A DNA stretch of 52,079 bases from Verrucomicrobiota bacterium (GCA_003152315.1 PLZV01000005.1:1-52079), one strand, 5' to 3'. Shown: positions 9,311-17,745, counted from the first letter of the stretch. Translations and numbers: made by a program. The notes: generated from the sequence alone by a model not told the origin.

Positions 9311-9329
9311 GCCCGCTCGCGAGGTGGGC
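9311..9329 (+). promoter_or_regulatory. Conserved 5'-leader hairpin
   Basis: The 19-base sequence GCCCGCTCGCGAGGTGGGC folds as a GCCC/GGGC stem with an inner CT/AG pair and a CGCG loop. It lies between the promoter and the ribosome site of the PEP-CTERM gene. It is base-for-base identical at 10629-10647 before the second gene, although the surrounding leader varies. A role in translation or stability is inferred. Confidence 0.5.
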
Positions 9330-9358
9330 GTAACAAATAGAAGAGGGGAGAATAGGCG

Positions 9359-10138
9359 ATGAGTAAATTGGTAAAATTCACGGGTATTCTAGCTGTGGCT
9401 ATCTTTGCCGCAGCACAAGCGCAGGCGACTTTGGTTGCTAGTGACGACTTCAATGCTTACTCAAACGGTCCGTTGGTGGGCAACGTGGGATCGGCTTGGG
9501 TGGCCCACAGTGGGACGACACCCAACAACGTCTTAAACCAGCAGGATGTTGTCACTGACCTAAACAGTCAGGACGTCAACCTCGGGCTCAGCGGCTCGCC
9601 GCATTCCAACGATGTGCTCTATGCTGGTTTTGACGTGAACCAGACTACCATGACGGCCCCGGCCGCCTCGTATTTTGCTCACTTCAAAGACGCCTCGACA
9701 TTCAACTTCTTTGCAAGGACGTGGGTGTCGAACTCAGCCCCAGGAACCGTCATGTTCGGAATAGCGAACGGCGGCGGAGCAGCCGTGTTCGGTTCGGCTG
9801 TGGCTACCGGAACATGGAACAGACTCGTCATTGAGATGGATCAGACAGGTCCTGCTATGGTATGCTCGCTATATCTCGGCCCAATTAATGACTCAAATAT
9901 AGCGGATTTTTCTCTGGTTGCCGCAACGGATGTTCCTACCCTGGCTAATGTTGCCATTTCTGCGTTTGCCCTCCGCCAAGCCTCGTCTTCGACAGGGGCG
10001 GGGACCGAGTTGATCGACAACCTCTTGGTTGGTACCACATTCGGGGATTCAGTGGTTCCCGAGCCATCCTCGGTCGCGCTCGTCGGCGCTGGCTTGCTTG
10101 GTCTGATGGCGATGCGCCGTCGCAGCCGCCGCTCATAG
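9359..10138 (+). CDS. PEP-CTERM sorting domain protein 1
   Basis: The 259-aa exported protein has a signal peptide (cleavage likely after AAAQAQA, about residue 23) and a 190-residue Ser/Thr/Asn-rich mature part beginning with a SDDFNAYSNG segment. It ends in a PEP-CTERM tail: VPEPSSVALVGAG, a hydrophobic helix, then MRRRSRRS. Such tails are recognised by exosortase; no exosortase is in the window. AGAGGGGAG lies upstream of the ATG. It has its own promoter, leader hairpin and terminator. The mature region is not similar to that of the next PEP-CTERM gene. Confidence 0.88.
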   Translation: MSKLVKFTGILAVAIFAAAQAQATLVASDDFNAYSNGPLVGNVGSAWVAHSGTTPNNVLNQQDVVTDLNSQDVNLGLSGSPHSNDVLYAGFDVNQTTMTAPAASYFAHFKDASTFNFFARTWVSNSAPGTVMFGIANGGGAAVFGSAVATGTWNRLVIEMDQTGPAMVCSLYLGPINDSNIADFSLVAATDVPTLANVAISAFALRQASSSTGAGTELIDNLLVGTTFGDSVVPEPSSVALVGAGLLGLMAMRRRSRRS

Positions 10139-10164
10139 TTCGCAACCATACGGTTTGCTTCTCA

Positions 10165-10204
10165 CGGGTCGTCCTGAGAAATCAGGGCGACCCGTTTGCT
10201 TTTT
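10165..10204 (+). terminator. Rho-independent terminator with GAAA tetraloop
   Basis: A 13-bp stem (CGGGTCGTCCTGA / TCAGGGCGACCCG, one T-G pair) closed by GAAA spans 10165-10194, followed by TTTGCTTTTT. An identical hairpin follows PEP-CTERM gene 2 at 11394. Confidence 0.92.
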
Positions 10205-10236
10205 GACGCGTAAAGTTGATCTCGAGTGGCGCAATT

Positions 10237-10267
10237 CCTTATAAGACTTGGCGGTGTCCTTATAAGG
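10237..10267. repeat. Paired CCTTATAAG boxes, 21 bases apart
   Basis: CCTTATAAG occurs at 10237-10245 and 10258-10266. The second copy is the perfect palindrome CCTTATAAGG. A start-to-start distance of 21 bases is two helical turns, as for two dimers of a DNA-binding protein on one face. It lies between the terminator of PEP-CTERM gene 1 and the broken small gene. Function unknown. Confidence 0.4.
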
Positions 10268-10284
10268 GCCGTAACTCGATCGGG

Positions 10285-10458
10285 CTGGAGCGACTTGGCT
10301 GCCCACCCGAGAAATCGGCGGGGCCGGTGGCATCCCACCTTCGCCGCGACCGCAAAGGGGGGAACCCCCTCATAAACGGAGCCTCCTTGACGCATCTGTT
10401 GGGCCTGATGGCGCAAGGCTGGGCGACACAAGGCTCACGGTCAGAAAAAGACGAATAA
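10285..10458 (+). pseudogene. Broken copy of the small gene at 8925
   Basis: The reading frame contains LERLGCPPEKSA and LLGLMAQGWATQ, matching the protein at 8925-9146. The N-terminal part is replaced by unrelated sequence, no ATG is present, and the middle has diverged. A TTG at 10216 could open the frame, but the sequence it adds is unlike the other copy. It occupies the same place before a PEP-CTERM gene. Confidence 0.6.
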
Positions 10459-10551
10459 AGGCACCAGTTGTTGGCCGTTTCGCGCTTGTTTTGTCACATT
10501 TCCAGGCCAATCTACGTCCACGAGAGAGATTGTGGCGCTGGGTGCGAAGGT

Positions 10552-10604
10552 CATCCAAAAAAAGTCAAGAAAAGTCTTGCATTTAAAGCGCTAATCTCTA
10601 CGAT
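10552..10604 (+). promoter_or_regulatory. Sigma-70-type promoter for PEP-CTERM gene 2
   Basis: TTGCAT (10577-10582), 16 bases, TACGAT (10599-10604), preceded by A-tracts and GTC steps. The spacer is almost identical to that of the promoter at 9260, including AGCGCTAATCTC. This conservation between otherwise unrelated genes supports the call. Confidence 0.68.
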
Positions 10605-10628
10605 GGCAACTGGAGAAGCGAACAAGTA

Positions 10629-10647
10629 GCCCGCTCGCGAGGTGGGC
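10629..10647 (+). promoter_or_regulatory. Conserved 5'-leader hairpin, second copy
   Basis: Identical 19 bases to those at 9311-9329, in the same position between promoter and start codon of PEP-CTERM gene 2. Confidence 0.5.
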
Positions 10648-10675
10648 AAACCTAGTAGAGAAAGTGGGAGGGTAC

Positions 10676-11368
10676 ATGAGAAATCTTACCAAGATTATGA
10701 CGGGGATGGCGGTGCTGGTATTTGCGATAACTCAAGCGAACGCGGGCACGATTGTTTTTTATTCGTTTGACACAAACACGTACGTGGGAGCGTCAGGGAC
10801 ATATCTGGCAACCACGAACATATGGCAGCACACGGCGACGCTTGGATCCAGTCTGAGTTCATTGACCGTGGGACCGGGCATCCCCAATAGCGGGACGGTG
10901 GTTGCCGGTACTGCCTTAAATGAAAATGCGACCACGGCACCATTGAGCACGTTTTCGAGTTCATTGAGTTCGACCGGCTGGACGAATAACCAAGCGTATT
11001 ATCAGTTTACGCTGGATGCAACCGCCTACTCAGGTGTGGTTGTGAGTTATGCACTGAATCGGTCGGGCACGGGACCCACAGCGAACGACTTCCAATATAG
11101 CACTGACGGCGGAAGTACTTTTACGGATTTCGCTTCCCTCACCTCGCCAGCCTCGTTTAATGTATACACGAACGATTTAACCGGCGTCACGGCCATCAAT
11201 GGCGATTCGACTGTCGTCTTCCGTATTTACGGGACTGGCGCTACGTCAGGCGCAGGGACGATGCGCATCGATAACTTGACGATTGATGCCGTTCCCGAGC
11301 CATCCACTGTCGTATTGGTGGGCGCGGGAGTGCTCGGTATGGTGGCGATGCGTCGTCGTCGCTCGTAG
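10676..11368 (+). CDS. PEP-CTERM sorting domain protein 2
   Basis: The 230-aa exported protein has a signal peptide starting MRNLTKIMTG and ending ...TQANA. The mature part is rich in Thr/Ser/Gly and predicted to be beta-stranded, and the tail is VPEPSTVVLVGAGVLGMVAMRRRRS. The ATG at 10676 is preferred to an upstream GTG at 10664 because GGGAGG lies just before it. The signal peptide and tail resemble gene 1, but the mature cargo does not. Promoter, leader hairpin and terminator are shared with gene 1. Confidence 0.88.
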   Translation: MRNLTKIMTGMAVLVFAITQANAGTIVFYSFDTNTYVGASGTYLATTNIWQHTATLGSSLSSLTVGPGIPNSGTVVAGTALNENATTAPLSTFSSSLSSTGWTNNQAYYQFTLDATAYSGVVVSYALNRSGTGPTANDFQYSTDGGSTFTDFASLTSPASFNVYTNDLTGVTAINGDSTVVFRIYGTGATSGAGTMRIDNLTIDAVPEPSTVVLVGAGVLGMVAMRRRRS

Positions 11369-11393
11369 TTCTCCTTTAGTAGTTTGCTTCTTA

Positions 11394-11433
11394 CGGGTCG
11401 TCCTGAGAAATCAGGGCGACCCGTTTGCTTTTT
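11394..11433 (+). terminator. Rho-independent terminator with GAAA tetraloop, second copy
   Basis: The 30-base hairpin at 11394-11423 is identical to that at 10165-10194 and is also followed by TTTGCTTTTT. It ends PEP-CTERM gene 2. Confidence 0.92.
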
Positions 11434-11489
11434 GACGCCGGGCGTCAAGTTCCCTTGGCTTGAATCATTGATCCACGATCTGGTATAGG

Positions 11490-13112
11490 ATGGCAGTGAT
11501 GAGGCAGCATAATCGATGGGTGCCATTCTGCGCTTTACTGCTGCTCCTTGCGTCGCGGGTTTCCGCCCGTGAAGTGTCCATCACGATTCTACACACCTGC
11601 GATCTTCACGGGAACGTATTGCCGACGGAAAGCTACGAGGGGAAGACCAATGTGGGCGGCATCGCGCGTTGCGCCACGATGATTCGCCAGATTCGCGGCC
11701 AGGAGAAGAACGTCCTGCTTGTGGATGCCGGCGACACCATGCAGGGCACCCCGGTCAGTTTTCTCAGCGATGGGCAAGTGATGGTGAAATGCCTGAACCA
11801 GCTGCATTACGATTCGTGGACGTGGGGTAACCATGAGTTCGATTGGGGACTGACCAAGCTGGCCGGCTGCGCCGAGCGGGCCGAGGTCCCCATTGTGGTG
11901 GCCAACATCCAGGAGGCCAGCCGCGGCGGCAATCCCACCTCCCAGCGGATTACGTCGCGATTGAAGCCGTACCTTGTGCGGGAAATCGACGGCGTGAAGG
12001 TGGGCATCATCGGGTTGGACACGCCTGACATCCCGAGCTGGAGCCGCCCGCGGTTGACGGCAGGGTTGGAGTTCACGGATTCGGTGGAGACGCTGCGGCG
12101 GATCGTGCCGGAAGCGCGGGCGGCGGGGGCGCAGATTCTGGTGCTCGTTTGCCATCAGGGCTACCGCGAGGCGGGGGACGACCATGCCAACCAGATCAAT
12201 GCCATCGCACGCAATTTTCCGGAGTTGGATGTGATCATCGGCGCCCACACGCACCGCAACTTTCCCGAATTCAAGGTCAGCAATGTCTTGTACACCCAGG
12301 CCGATTACTATGGGATTTATCTCGGCCGCGTGGATTTGGTGTTTGATACCGAGAAAGGCCGCCTGACCAAGCGCCAATCCAACACGCTGCTCATGGACGA
12401 ACATATCCCACTGGATGGCGAAATACTCAAGCTCACCAGCGCTGAAATTGACCGCGCCGAGAAAATGTCGAGCACCCGCCTCGGCGAGGCCACTGATGAT
12501 CTCTGGATCCGTGCCCTGCCGCACAAGGAGACGCCGATCCACAACCTCATCTTCGAGGCGATTGCAGACGCGCTCGGCGAACGCGGCACGAAGGTGGACG
12601 CGATCGTGCACGGGATCAACGAACGACGGAACGGGTTGAAGAAGGGCGCAATCACCGTCGGTGACGTCTGGAAGGTCGTGCCGTACGAGAACACCGTCGG
12701 AGTCGTGCAGTTGACGCCGGCTGAGTTGCGCGAGGTCCTGGATGAAGACGCGGAAACCTATAATAATCCTGCGTTTCGCGGCATTTGGGGATTGAAATGG
12801 ACTTTCGATACGGACGCGAGGCCGGGGCAGCGGACCACCTCATTGGTTCATGCGGATGGTTCCTCTTTGGACGAAACCCAACGGCTCGCCGTGGCCTTCA
12901 ACAGTTACGATTTGGCCGGTGGCGGACAGCGCTGGAAGCGGTTGCGGGAGTTGGTGGATCGGCCCGAAGCGAAGCTGGTGGAGTACGATTTTCAAACGCG
13001 GGAAGCGGTCATCAACTACATCCGCAAGCGCGGCACGATTACGCCAACCCTTCGCGATTGGTGGACGGCCAAGCGTGGTTCCCAGTCGGAACACGCACCA
13101 AAAACCGAGTAA
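11490..13112 (+). CDS. Secreted 5'-nucleotidase / metallophosphoesterase (UshA-like)
   Basis: A signal peptide (core FCALLLLLASRVSA) precedes a metallophosphatase domain with HTCDLHG, DAGDTMQGTP, WGNHEFDWG and IIGAHTHRN, the metal ligands of the UshA family. The C-terminal 5'-nucleotidase domain follows (GVVQLTPAELREVL, then a NSYDLAGGGQRW segment). It should dephosphorylate nucleotides or similar esters outside the inner membrane. Two in-frame ATGs (11490, 11499) are possible. It converges on a secreted OB-fold protein 3 bases away. Confidence 0.9.
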   Translation: MAVMRQHNRWVPFCALLLLLASRVSAREVSITILHTCDLHGNVLPTESYEGKTNVGGIARCATMIRQIRGQEKNVLLVDAGDTMQGTPVSFLSDGQVMVKCLNQLHYDSWTWGNHEFDWGLTKLAGCAERAEVPIVVANIQEASRGGNPTSQRITSRLKPYLVREIDGVKVGIIGLDTPDIPSWSRPRLTAGLEFTDSVETLRRIVPEARAAGAQILVLVCHQGYREAGDDHANQINAIARNFPELDVIIGAHTHRNFPEFKVSNVLYTQADYYGIYLGRVDLVFDTEKGRLTKRQSNTLLMDEHIPLDGEILKLTSAEIDRAEKMSSTRLGEATDDLWIRALPHKETPIHNLIFEAIADALGERGTKVDAIVHGINERRNGLKKGAITVGDVWKVVPYENTVGVVQLTPAELREVLDEDAETYNNPAFRGIWGLKWTFDTDARPGQRTTSLVHADGSSLDETQRLAVAFNSYDLAGGGQRWKRLRELVDRPEAKLVEYDFQTREAVINYIRKRGTITPTLRDWWTAKRGSQSEHAPKTE

Positions 13113-13115
13113 GGC

Positions 13116-13919
13116 CTAGTGGGGCGCGAGTTTCACCGCGCCGGCCGCTTCGGGAACAATCGTTCGCGTTCCATTCTCCAGCTTGACGGGGCCGGTGATC
13201 GTGATCGTGCGACCTGGTTGAAAGTCCGCCGGCGACAGTCCTGACAGGGCTTTCTCCCCGAGCACGACCTTGATTTCGCCAGTGGCATCCTGGACGCTGA
13301 GTCGCTGGGCTTTGTCAATGTTGTCCGAGGCGGAGATGGTGCCAGAGATGATCACGACACGGTCAACCCAATCGGCCTGGATCGCTCCGATGACGGTCGC
13401 GGCAGGCGGTGTTGGTGGACTGGCCGCGGGGGCCGACGGGGAGACTGTCGTCGTCGCGTTGGTGGTGGTCTCCGCGACAGCGGCCGCACTGACCACTTCC
13501 AACGCGGTCGCGCTGCGCAGACGCAATTGGAGTGTATCCCGGTAGACGCTGACGCTGGCCTTTACGCGGATAACGTTTCCTGTTTTCACCTTCGACGCGA
13601 GTTGCGGTTGCATATCCGGCCAATAGATCAGCGGAAGCGTCGCACCGCCCTCCGTGAGGCTGACGTTGTAAGGAGCGCGCGCACTGCTCGGCTCGCGCAC
13701 ATCCGAGATCACGGCTTGCACGGTGACATCATGGTTTGTCATTGCCTTGGTAATGGTGGCGATTGGCGTGAGAGATGCGTCAATTGCCAGAGTGGCGGCT
13801 GGCTTCGCCATATTCGTGCAAAGGAGTGCGACAAAAAGGGACAGCAGCCACCTCCAATAGTGGCTTTCGCCATGAGAAATGCGTTGGTTCGTTGAAGGGT
13901 GGTTGGCAGATGTTGGCAT
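13116..13919 (-). CDS. Exported protein with two OB-fold-like domains
   Basis: A 267-aa protein with an N-terminal hydrophobic segment (about residues 23-41). It has a first OB-like domain (about 55-150, with VTVQAVISDV at its start) and a Thr/Ala/Pro-rich linker (about 152-180). A second OB-like domain (about 185-260) has the same order of strands (VVIISGTIS, then GEIKVVLGEKAL). Ligand unknown. GGAAGG lies upstream of the ATG. The 3' end faces the 5'-nucleotidase. The OB assignment rests on strand pattern only. Confidence 0.65.
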   Translation of the reverse strand: MPTSANHPSTNQRISHGESHYWRWLLSLFVALLCTNMAKPAATLAIDASLTPIATITKAMTNHDVTVQAVISDVREPSSARAPYNVSLTEGGATLPLIYWPDMQPQLASKVKTGNVIRVKASVSVYRDTLQLRLRSATALEVVSAAAVAETTTNATTTVSPSAPAASPPTPPAATVIGAIQADWVDRVVIISGTISASDNIDKAQRLSVQDATGEIKVVLGEKALSGLSPADFQPGRTITITGPVKLENGTRTIVPEAAGAVKLAPH

Positions 13920-14039
13920 CGTCGTTTTCCTTCCTGCGGAGCTTTAAGGCATATCCATTGATAACCGCCATGATTGTTTCAATGAAACGGTGTTGCCGCA
14001 AGAAAAAAACCTTGACGAACCAGATGTCAAGTATGGCGG

Positions 14040-14056
14040 TGGCATATTAGCTGCTC
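14040..14056 (+). promoter_or_regulatory. Candidate sigma-54 promoter upstream of pilC
   Basis: TGGCAT-N6-TGCT with GG at 14041-14042 and GC at 14053-14054, the strict 10-base -24/-12 spacing. Two closely similar sites lie before the first pseudopilin and pilM. A start near 14066 would leave a 40-base leader to the pilC ATG. Confidence 0.55.
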
Positions 14057-14106
14057 GGTTTTGCATAGGATTGTTGTCGATGGCAATTGGATACTGACAA
14101 GCGTTT

Positions 14107-15315
14107 ATGGCGAATTTTACCTATCAAGCACGCGACACCTCGGGGAAACCGAAAGGTGGCGATATCGAAGCCCAGGACCAACAGGCAGCGGCCTCGATGC
14201 TTATGGATCGCGGATTGATGGTGATTTCCATACGGGCGTCCATCGGCCGCAAAAGCGGACGCAAGCGTCGTCAAGGCAAGGTCAAGTCGCAGGACCTGGT
14301 GGTCTTCACCCGCCAACTGGCGACCATGATGGATGCCGGGTTGCCACTCGTGCAGACGCTGACCGCTTTGGAAGAGCAGACCGAAAGCCCGGTCTTCAAG
14401 CCCGTGTTGCGCAATGTCACCACCCGGGTGGAGCAGGGCCACTCTTTTTCCGAGGCCTTGAGCGAACATCCCAAGGTGTTTACCAAACTCTACGTGAGCA
14501 TGGTGGAAGCCGGTGAAACCGGCGGCTTGCTGGCGGAGATCCTGGATCGCTTGGCGAGCTATTTGGAATCGACGGCCCGCCTGAAGAAGAAGGTAAAGTC
14601 AGCGATGTCGTATCCGGTCATCGTGTGTTTCATCGCGCTTTCGATCGCGCTGTTTTTGATCGTCAAGGTCATCCCGATTTTTGCCGGTATCTATAAGGAC
14701 TTCGGTGCGCAACTGCCGACGCCGACGCAGATTCTGATCGATATCAGCGACATCATTCGCGCGTACTTCGTGCTCGCCATCGGCGCGGTGGCCGGAGTGA
14801 TCTTTGGCTTTGTGAAGTTCAAGCAAACCAAGAGGGGAATGGCGATTTGGGACCGTACCAAGCTACGGATGCCCGTGTTTGGGAAACTGGTCCACAAGAT
14901 TGCCATCTCACGGTTTTCGCGCACCTTCGCGGCGCTATTGCGGAGTGGTGTGCCGATTTTGGAAACCCTGCGCATCGTGGGGCAGTCGGCGGGAAACACC
15001 GTCGTGGAAAGAGCCGTAGAAAAGACCGCGGCCAGCATTGAGCGCGGCGACAACCTCGCCGTGGCGCTGGGACAGCATCCAATTTTCCCGCCGATGTTGG
15101 TCCGAATGGTCTCCGCCGGTGAACAAACGGGCAAAGTGGACGTGATGCTGGAGAAGATTTCCGATTTCTATGATGAAGAGATCGAGGCCACGCTGTCGGG
15201 GCTGACGTCACTGATCGAGCCCTTGCTGATCGTGTTCCTCGGTGTGGTGGTCGGCACCATTGTGATTTGCATGTTTCTACCGATCTTCAAACTAAATCAG
15301 ATCGTGCAGTTTTAA
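14107..15315 (+). CDS. pilC: Type IV pilus / type II secretion inner-membrane platform protein
   Basis: PilC/GspF is the inner-membrane platform that works with the assembly ATPase. The protein has 402 aa (normal length). The N-terminal segment starts MANFTYQARD. Two homologous cytoplasmic T2SSF domains (about 70-190 and 275-395) each begin with an F.RQLATM/F.RTFAAL-type helix. Three transmembrane segments lie near 165-190, 215-235 and 372-395. It starts the plus-strand pilus cluster. No PilB or PilT ATPase is in the window. No Shine-Dalgarno sequence is evident. Confidence 0.92.
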   Translation: MANFTYQARDTSGKPKGGDIEAQDQQAAASMLMDRGLMVISIRASIGRKSGRKRRQGKVKSQDLVVFTRQLATMMDAGLPLVQTLTALEEQTESPVFKPVLRNVTTRVEQGHSFSEALSEHPKVFTKLYVSMVEAGETGGLLAEILDRLASYLESTARLKKKVKSAMSYPVIVCFIALSIALFLIVKVIPIFAGIYKDFGAQLPTPTQILIDISDIIRAYFVLAIGAVAGVIFGFVKFKQTKRGMAIWDRTKLRMPVFGKLVHKIAISRFSRTFAALLRSGVPILETLRIVGQSAGNTVVERAVEKTAASIERGDNLAVALGQHPIFPPMLVRMVSAGEQTGKVDVMLEKISDFYDEEIEATLSGLTSLIEPLLIVFLGVVVGTIVICMFLPIFKLNQIVQF

Positions 15316-15394
15316 GGTGCGCCGCTTGGCAGCGAGTCGGCGCCGGTGAAGTGGAAAAAGGGGGCTGCCACGGGTGAGTGCCGAGGAGGAATTC

Positions 15395-16924
15395 ATGGCG
15401 AAAATACTAATTGTTGATGACGATCCCGCGATGGTGTCCGTGCTATCGGAAGTGCTGCGTGAGCATCGTCATGAGGTGCTTCCCGCCAGCAGCCCGGAGC
15501 GCGCGCTACAGCTGGTGAAGGAAAGCGCGCCCGATCTCGTGTTGTCCGACATCGAGATGCCCGAAGGCAAGCCCATAGGCTTGAAGCTGTTGCAACAGAT
15601 CAAGGAGTACAATCGGTCCATCCCCGTGGTCATGATCACGGGGCAGGGCACCAAGGAGCGCGCCGTGCAGGCGCTTCGCGCCGGCGCGCATGACTTTATC
15701 GAGAAACCCTTTCAAATCGACGAGTTGGTCAAGCGCCTTGACAACGCGCTGATCCAGCAGAAAGCCGTGCATGCGCTCGAGGAGAACGTCGAACTCCGCC
15801 GCCAACTTCAGGATAAGTTCCGATTCGACACGATGATTGGCTCGAGCCCCCGCATGGAGGCGGTCTACCGACTCATCGAACGCGTGGCCAATACCGAGTC
15901 CACCGTGCTCATCCTCGGCGAGAGCGGGACGGGCAAGGAACTCGTCGCGCGTGCGCTGCATTACAACAGCCGTCGCGCCGCGATGCCTTTCGTAGCCGTG
16001 AATTGCAGCGCGCTCCCGGAGCATCTGCTCGAGTCCGAACTCTTCGGCCATCGCAAGGGCGCGTTCACCGGCGCGGCCTTCGACAAGATGGGCCTCTTCC
16101 AGCACGCCGATGGCGGCTCGATTCTGCTCGACGAAATCGGCTCGATGGCGCCGAGTTTGCAGAGCAAACTCTTGCGCTTTCTGCAGGACCGGGAACTCCG
16201 CCGCGTCGGCGACACCGACACCATCAAAGTTGATGTCCGCGTGCTGGCGTCCACCAATGAGCCACTCCAGCAAAAGATGCTGGACAAGACGTTCCGAGAA
16301 GACCTCTTTTACCGCATCAGCGTCATCCCGGTGCAACTGCCGCCACTGCGCGACCGTGTCGAGGACATCCCGCTGTTGGTGAACCATTTCGTGCAGCTGT
16401 GCTCAAAACGACAGGGCACCACGCCGCCGCGCGTCTCCGATGAGATGATGAGTGTGATGAAGGCTTACCGCTGGCCAGGCAATGTCCGCGAACTGCAAAA
16501 CGCCGTGGAGCGTGCCTTCGCGCTCTGTGACAATGGTGTGTTCCTGTTGAAGGACCTGCCCGAGCGCGTGCTGGAGGCAGTGGCTGGCATCCCGGCCACA
16601 CCGACGACAACTGTTTCACAACGACCCGCACCGCTGCCAGCCGCCGGACAGGAAATGCCAGAGACTGCAGTCGGCTCGACGCTGGCCGAGATGGCCGCGG
16701 GCGCGGCGCAATGGAGCCGGGGCCTGCCGCCGATGCAACTCAAAGAGTTCCTACACGGCCAGGAAGTTAACTACATCGAGCAAGTCATCCAGTCCGTTGG
16801 TGGCGACAAAGAGAAAGCCGCGCAAATGCTCGGCATCAGCATGGCCACGCTCTATCGCAAGCTCGCGCCGAGTTCCGAAGAGATGTCCGTGGTTGAGAAG
16901 TCTCAGCCTCAGCCGCAGGTATAA
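15395..16924 (+). CDS. NtrC-family sigma-54 activator (response regulator)
   Basis: The receiver domain has phospho-acceptor Asp52 (LSDIEMP). The AAA+ domain has Walker A GESGTGKE from residue 175, the sigma-54 contact loop GAFTGA at 222-227 and Walker B LLDEIG at 244-249. A Fis-type helix-turn-helix ends the protein (AAQMLGISMATLYRKL). It activates sigma-54 RNA polymerase after phosphorylation; no partner kinase is in the window. The ATG at 15395 is chosen because AGGAGG lies at 15384-15389; a GTG at 15374 is less likely. It sits inside the pilus cluster, just before a candidate -24/-12 promoter, so local control of pilin genes is likely. Confidence 0.92.
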   Translation: MAKILIVDDDPAMVSVLSEVLREHRHEVLPASSPERALQLVKESAPDLVLSDIEMPEGKPIGLKLLQQIKEYNRSIPVVMITGQGTKERAVQALRAGAHDFIEKPFQIDELVKRLDNALIQQKAVHALEENVELRRQLQDKFRFDTMIGSSPRMEAVYRLIERVANTESTVLILGESGTGKELVARALHYNSRRAAMPFVAVNCSALPEHLLESELFGHRKGAFTGAAFDKMGLFQHADGGSILLDEIGSMAPSLQSKLLRFLQDRELRRVGDTDTIKVDVRVLASTNEPLQQKMLDKTFREDLFYRISVIPVQLPPLRDRVEDIPLLVNHFVQLCSKRQGTTPPRVSDEMMSVMKAYRWPGNVRELQNAVERAFALCDNGVFLLKDLPERVLEAVAGIPATPTTTVSQRPAPLPAAGQEMPETAVGSTLAEMAAGAAQWSRGLPPMQLKEFLHGQEVNYIEQVIQSVGGDKEKAAQMLGISMATLYRKLAPSSEEMSVVEKSQPQPQV

Positions 16925-17054
16925 CGGCTGCGACTAGCCAGGCAGCAGGGCGCCAGCGTCGCCGCCCGCCGTGTGGTATTCGATGGACGGAGATGTCCTA
17001 TCTCCCGCTCAATTGTGTGCGCCAACGTCTCTTTCGTCCGCTGGAACAGCTTGC

Positions 17055-17098
17055 AAAGCTGCAAAGATTCTCAGTTTTTTGCTTGGGAAAGCTGCAAA
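17055..17098 (+). promoter_or_regulatory. Repeated AAAGCTGCAAA boxes, candidate activator sites
   Basis: AAAGCTGCAAA occurs at 17055-17065 and 17088-17098, 33 bases apart (about three helical turns), some 80-115 bases upstream of the expected start from the -24/-12 site at 17149. This is where enhancer sites for sigma-54 activators usually lie. The rest of the 292-base gap after the regulator shows no gene. Confidence 0.45.
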
Positions 17099-17148
17099 CC
17101 CGCAGAAATGACGGATTCAGGCTGGGACCTCACGCTAGCCATAAACAC

Positions 17149-17165
17149 TGGCATTCTCCGTGCTT
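17149..17165 (+). promoter_or_regulatory. Candidate sigma-54 promoter upstream of the first pseudopilin
   Basis: TGGCATTCTCCGTGCT has GG at 17150-17151 and GC at 17162-17163, with 10 bases between. It lies downstream of the sigma-54 activator gene and 54 bases before the pseudopilin ATG. Confidence 0.65.
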
Positions 17166-17216
17166 AGAATTCCAGGTGTGGAAATGAATAACTCTCACAA
17201 AGGGGAGGTGAATCAG

Positions 17217-17603
17217 ATGAATAGAATTAACAAGATCCGCAAAGACCGTTCGGCGTTCACCCTGGTAGAAATCATGATTGTGGTTGCCATCATTGGGTTG
17301 CTCGCCGCGCTTGCGATCCCGGGTTTCGTCAAAGCCCGCAAACAGTCACAAGGCCGCCGCATTCTCAATGACGCACGTCAGATGGACGCCGCCGTTGACC
17401 AGTGGGCACTTGAAACGGGTCAGACGGATGGCAATGCCATCAATACGACCTCGGCCGCGACGTACCTGAAGACAGCCTGGAAGAGCACCGACCTCCTCGG
17501 CAATGCCTACGCCGTTACGGTGGTCGGTGGCACCCAAATGGCGGTTAACGCCAATACGAAGTCTTCCTTGGCAGGCGTTGGTATCGACTGGGGCGCCTAC
17601 TAA
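17217..17603 (+). CDS. Type IV pilin / pseudopilin (GspG-like) 1
   Basis: A class III signal sequence ends ...KDRSA|FTLVEIMIVVAIIGLLAALA, with Glu5 and Phe1 of the mature pilin present and Ala, not Gly, at -1. The mature part is about 115 residues and ends GVGIDWGAY. GGAGGTGA precedes the ATG at 17217, which rules out upstream starts. It follows a candidate sigma-54 promoter and is followed by hairpins and a paralogue. It may be the major pilin (inference from position and copy number). Confidence 0.88.
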   Translation: MNRINKIRKDRSAFTLVEIMIVVAIIGLLAALAIPGFVKARKQSQGRRILNDARQMDAAVDQWALETGQTDGNAINTTSAATYLKTAWKSTDLLGNAYAVTVVGGTQMAVNANTKSSLAGVGIDWGAY

Positions 17604-17619
17604 GGCATGGCCCGGTGCA

Positions 17620-17680
17620 AGCGCGCAAGCGCTTTTTGTTGAATACGCCAGAGGCAGGAGGGCACCCCCTCCTGCCTCTG
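17620..17680 (+). terminator. Two hairpins between the pseudopilin genes
   Basis: A short AGCGC-GCAA-GCGCT hairpin (17620-17633) is followed by five Ts. Then a strong 14-bp hairpin (CAGAGGCAGGAGGG / CCTCCTGCCTCTG-type arms) spans 17649-17680 without a T-run. The pair could partly terminate or protect the first pilin message and set the ratio of the two pilins (inference). Confidence 0.6.
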
Positions 17681-17745
17681 CCGCAAAGACAGATAGAGAC
17701 GGCGTTACACGGTTACGAGCATACCGATGGAGGGAGGTGAGTCCG

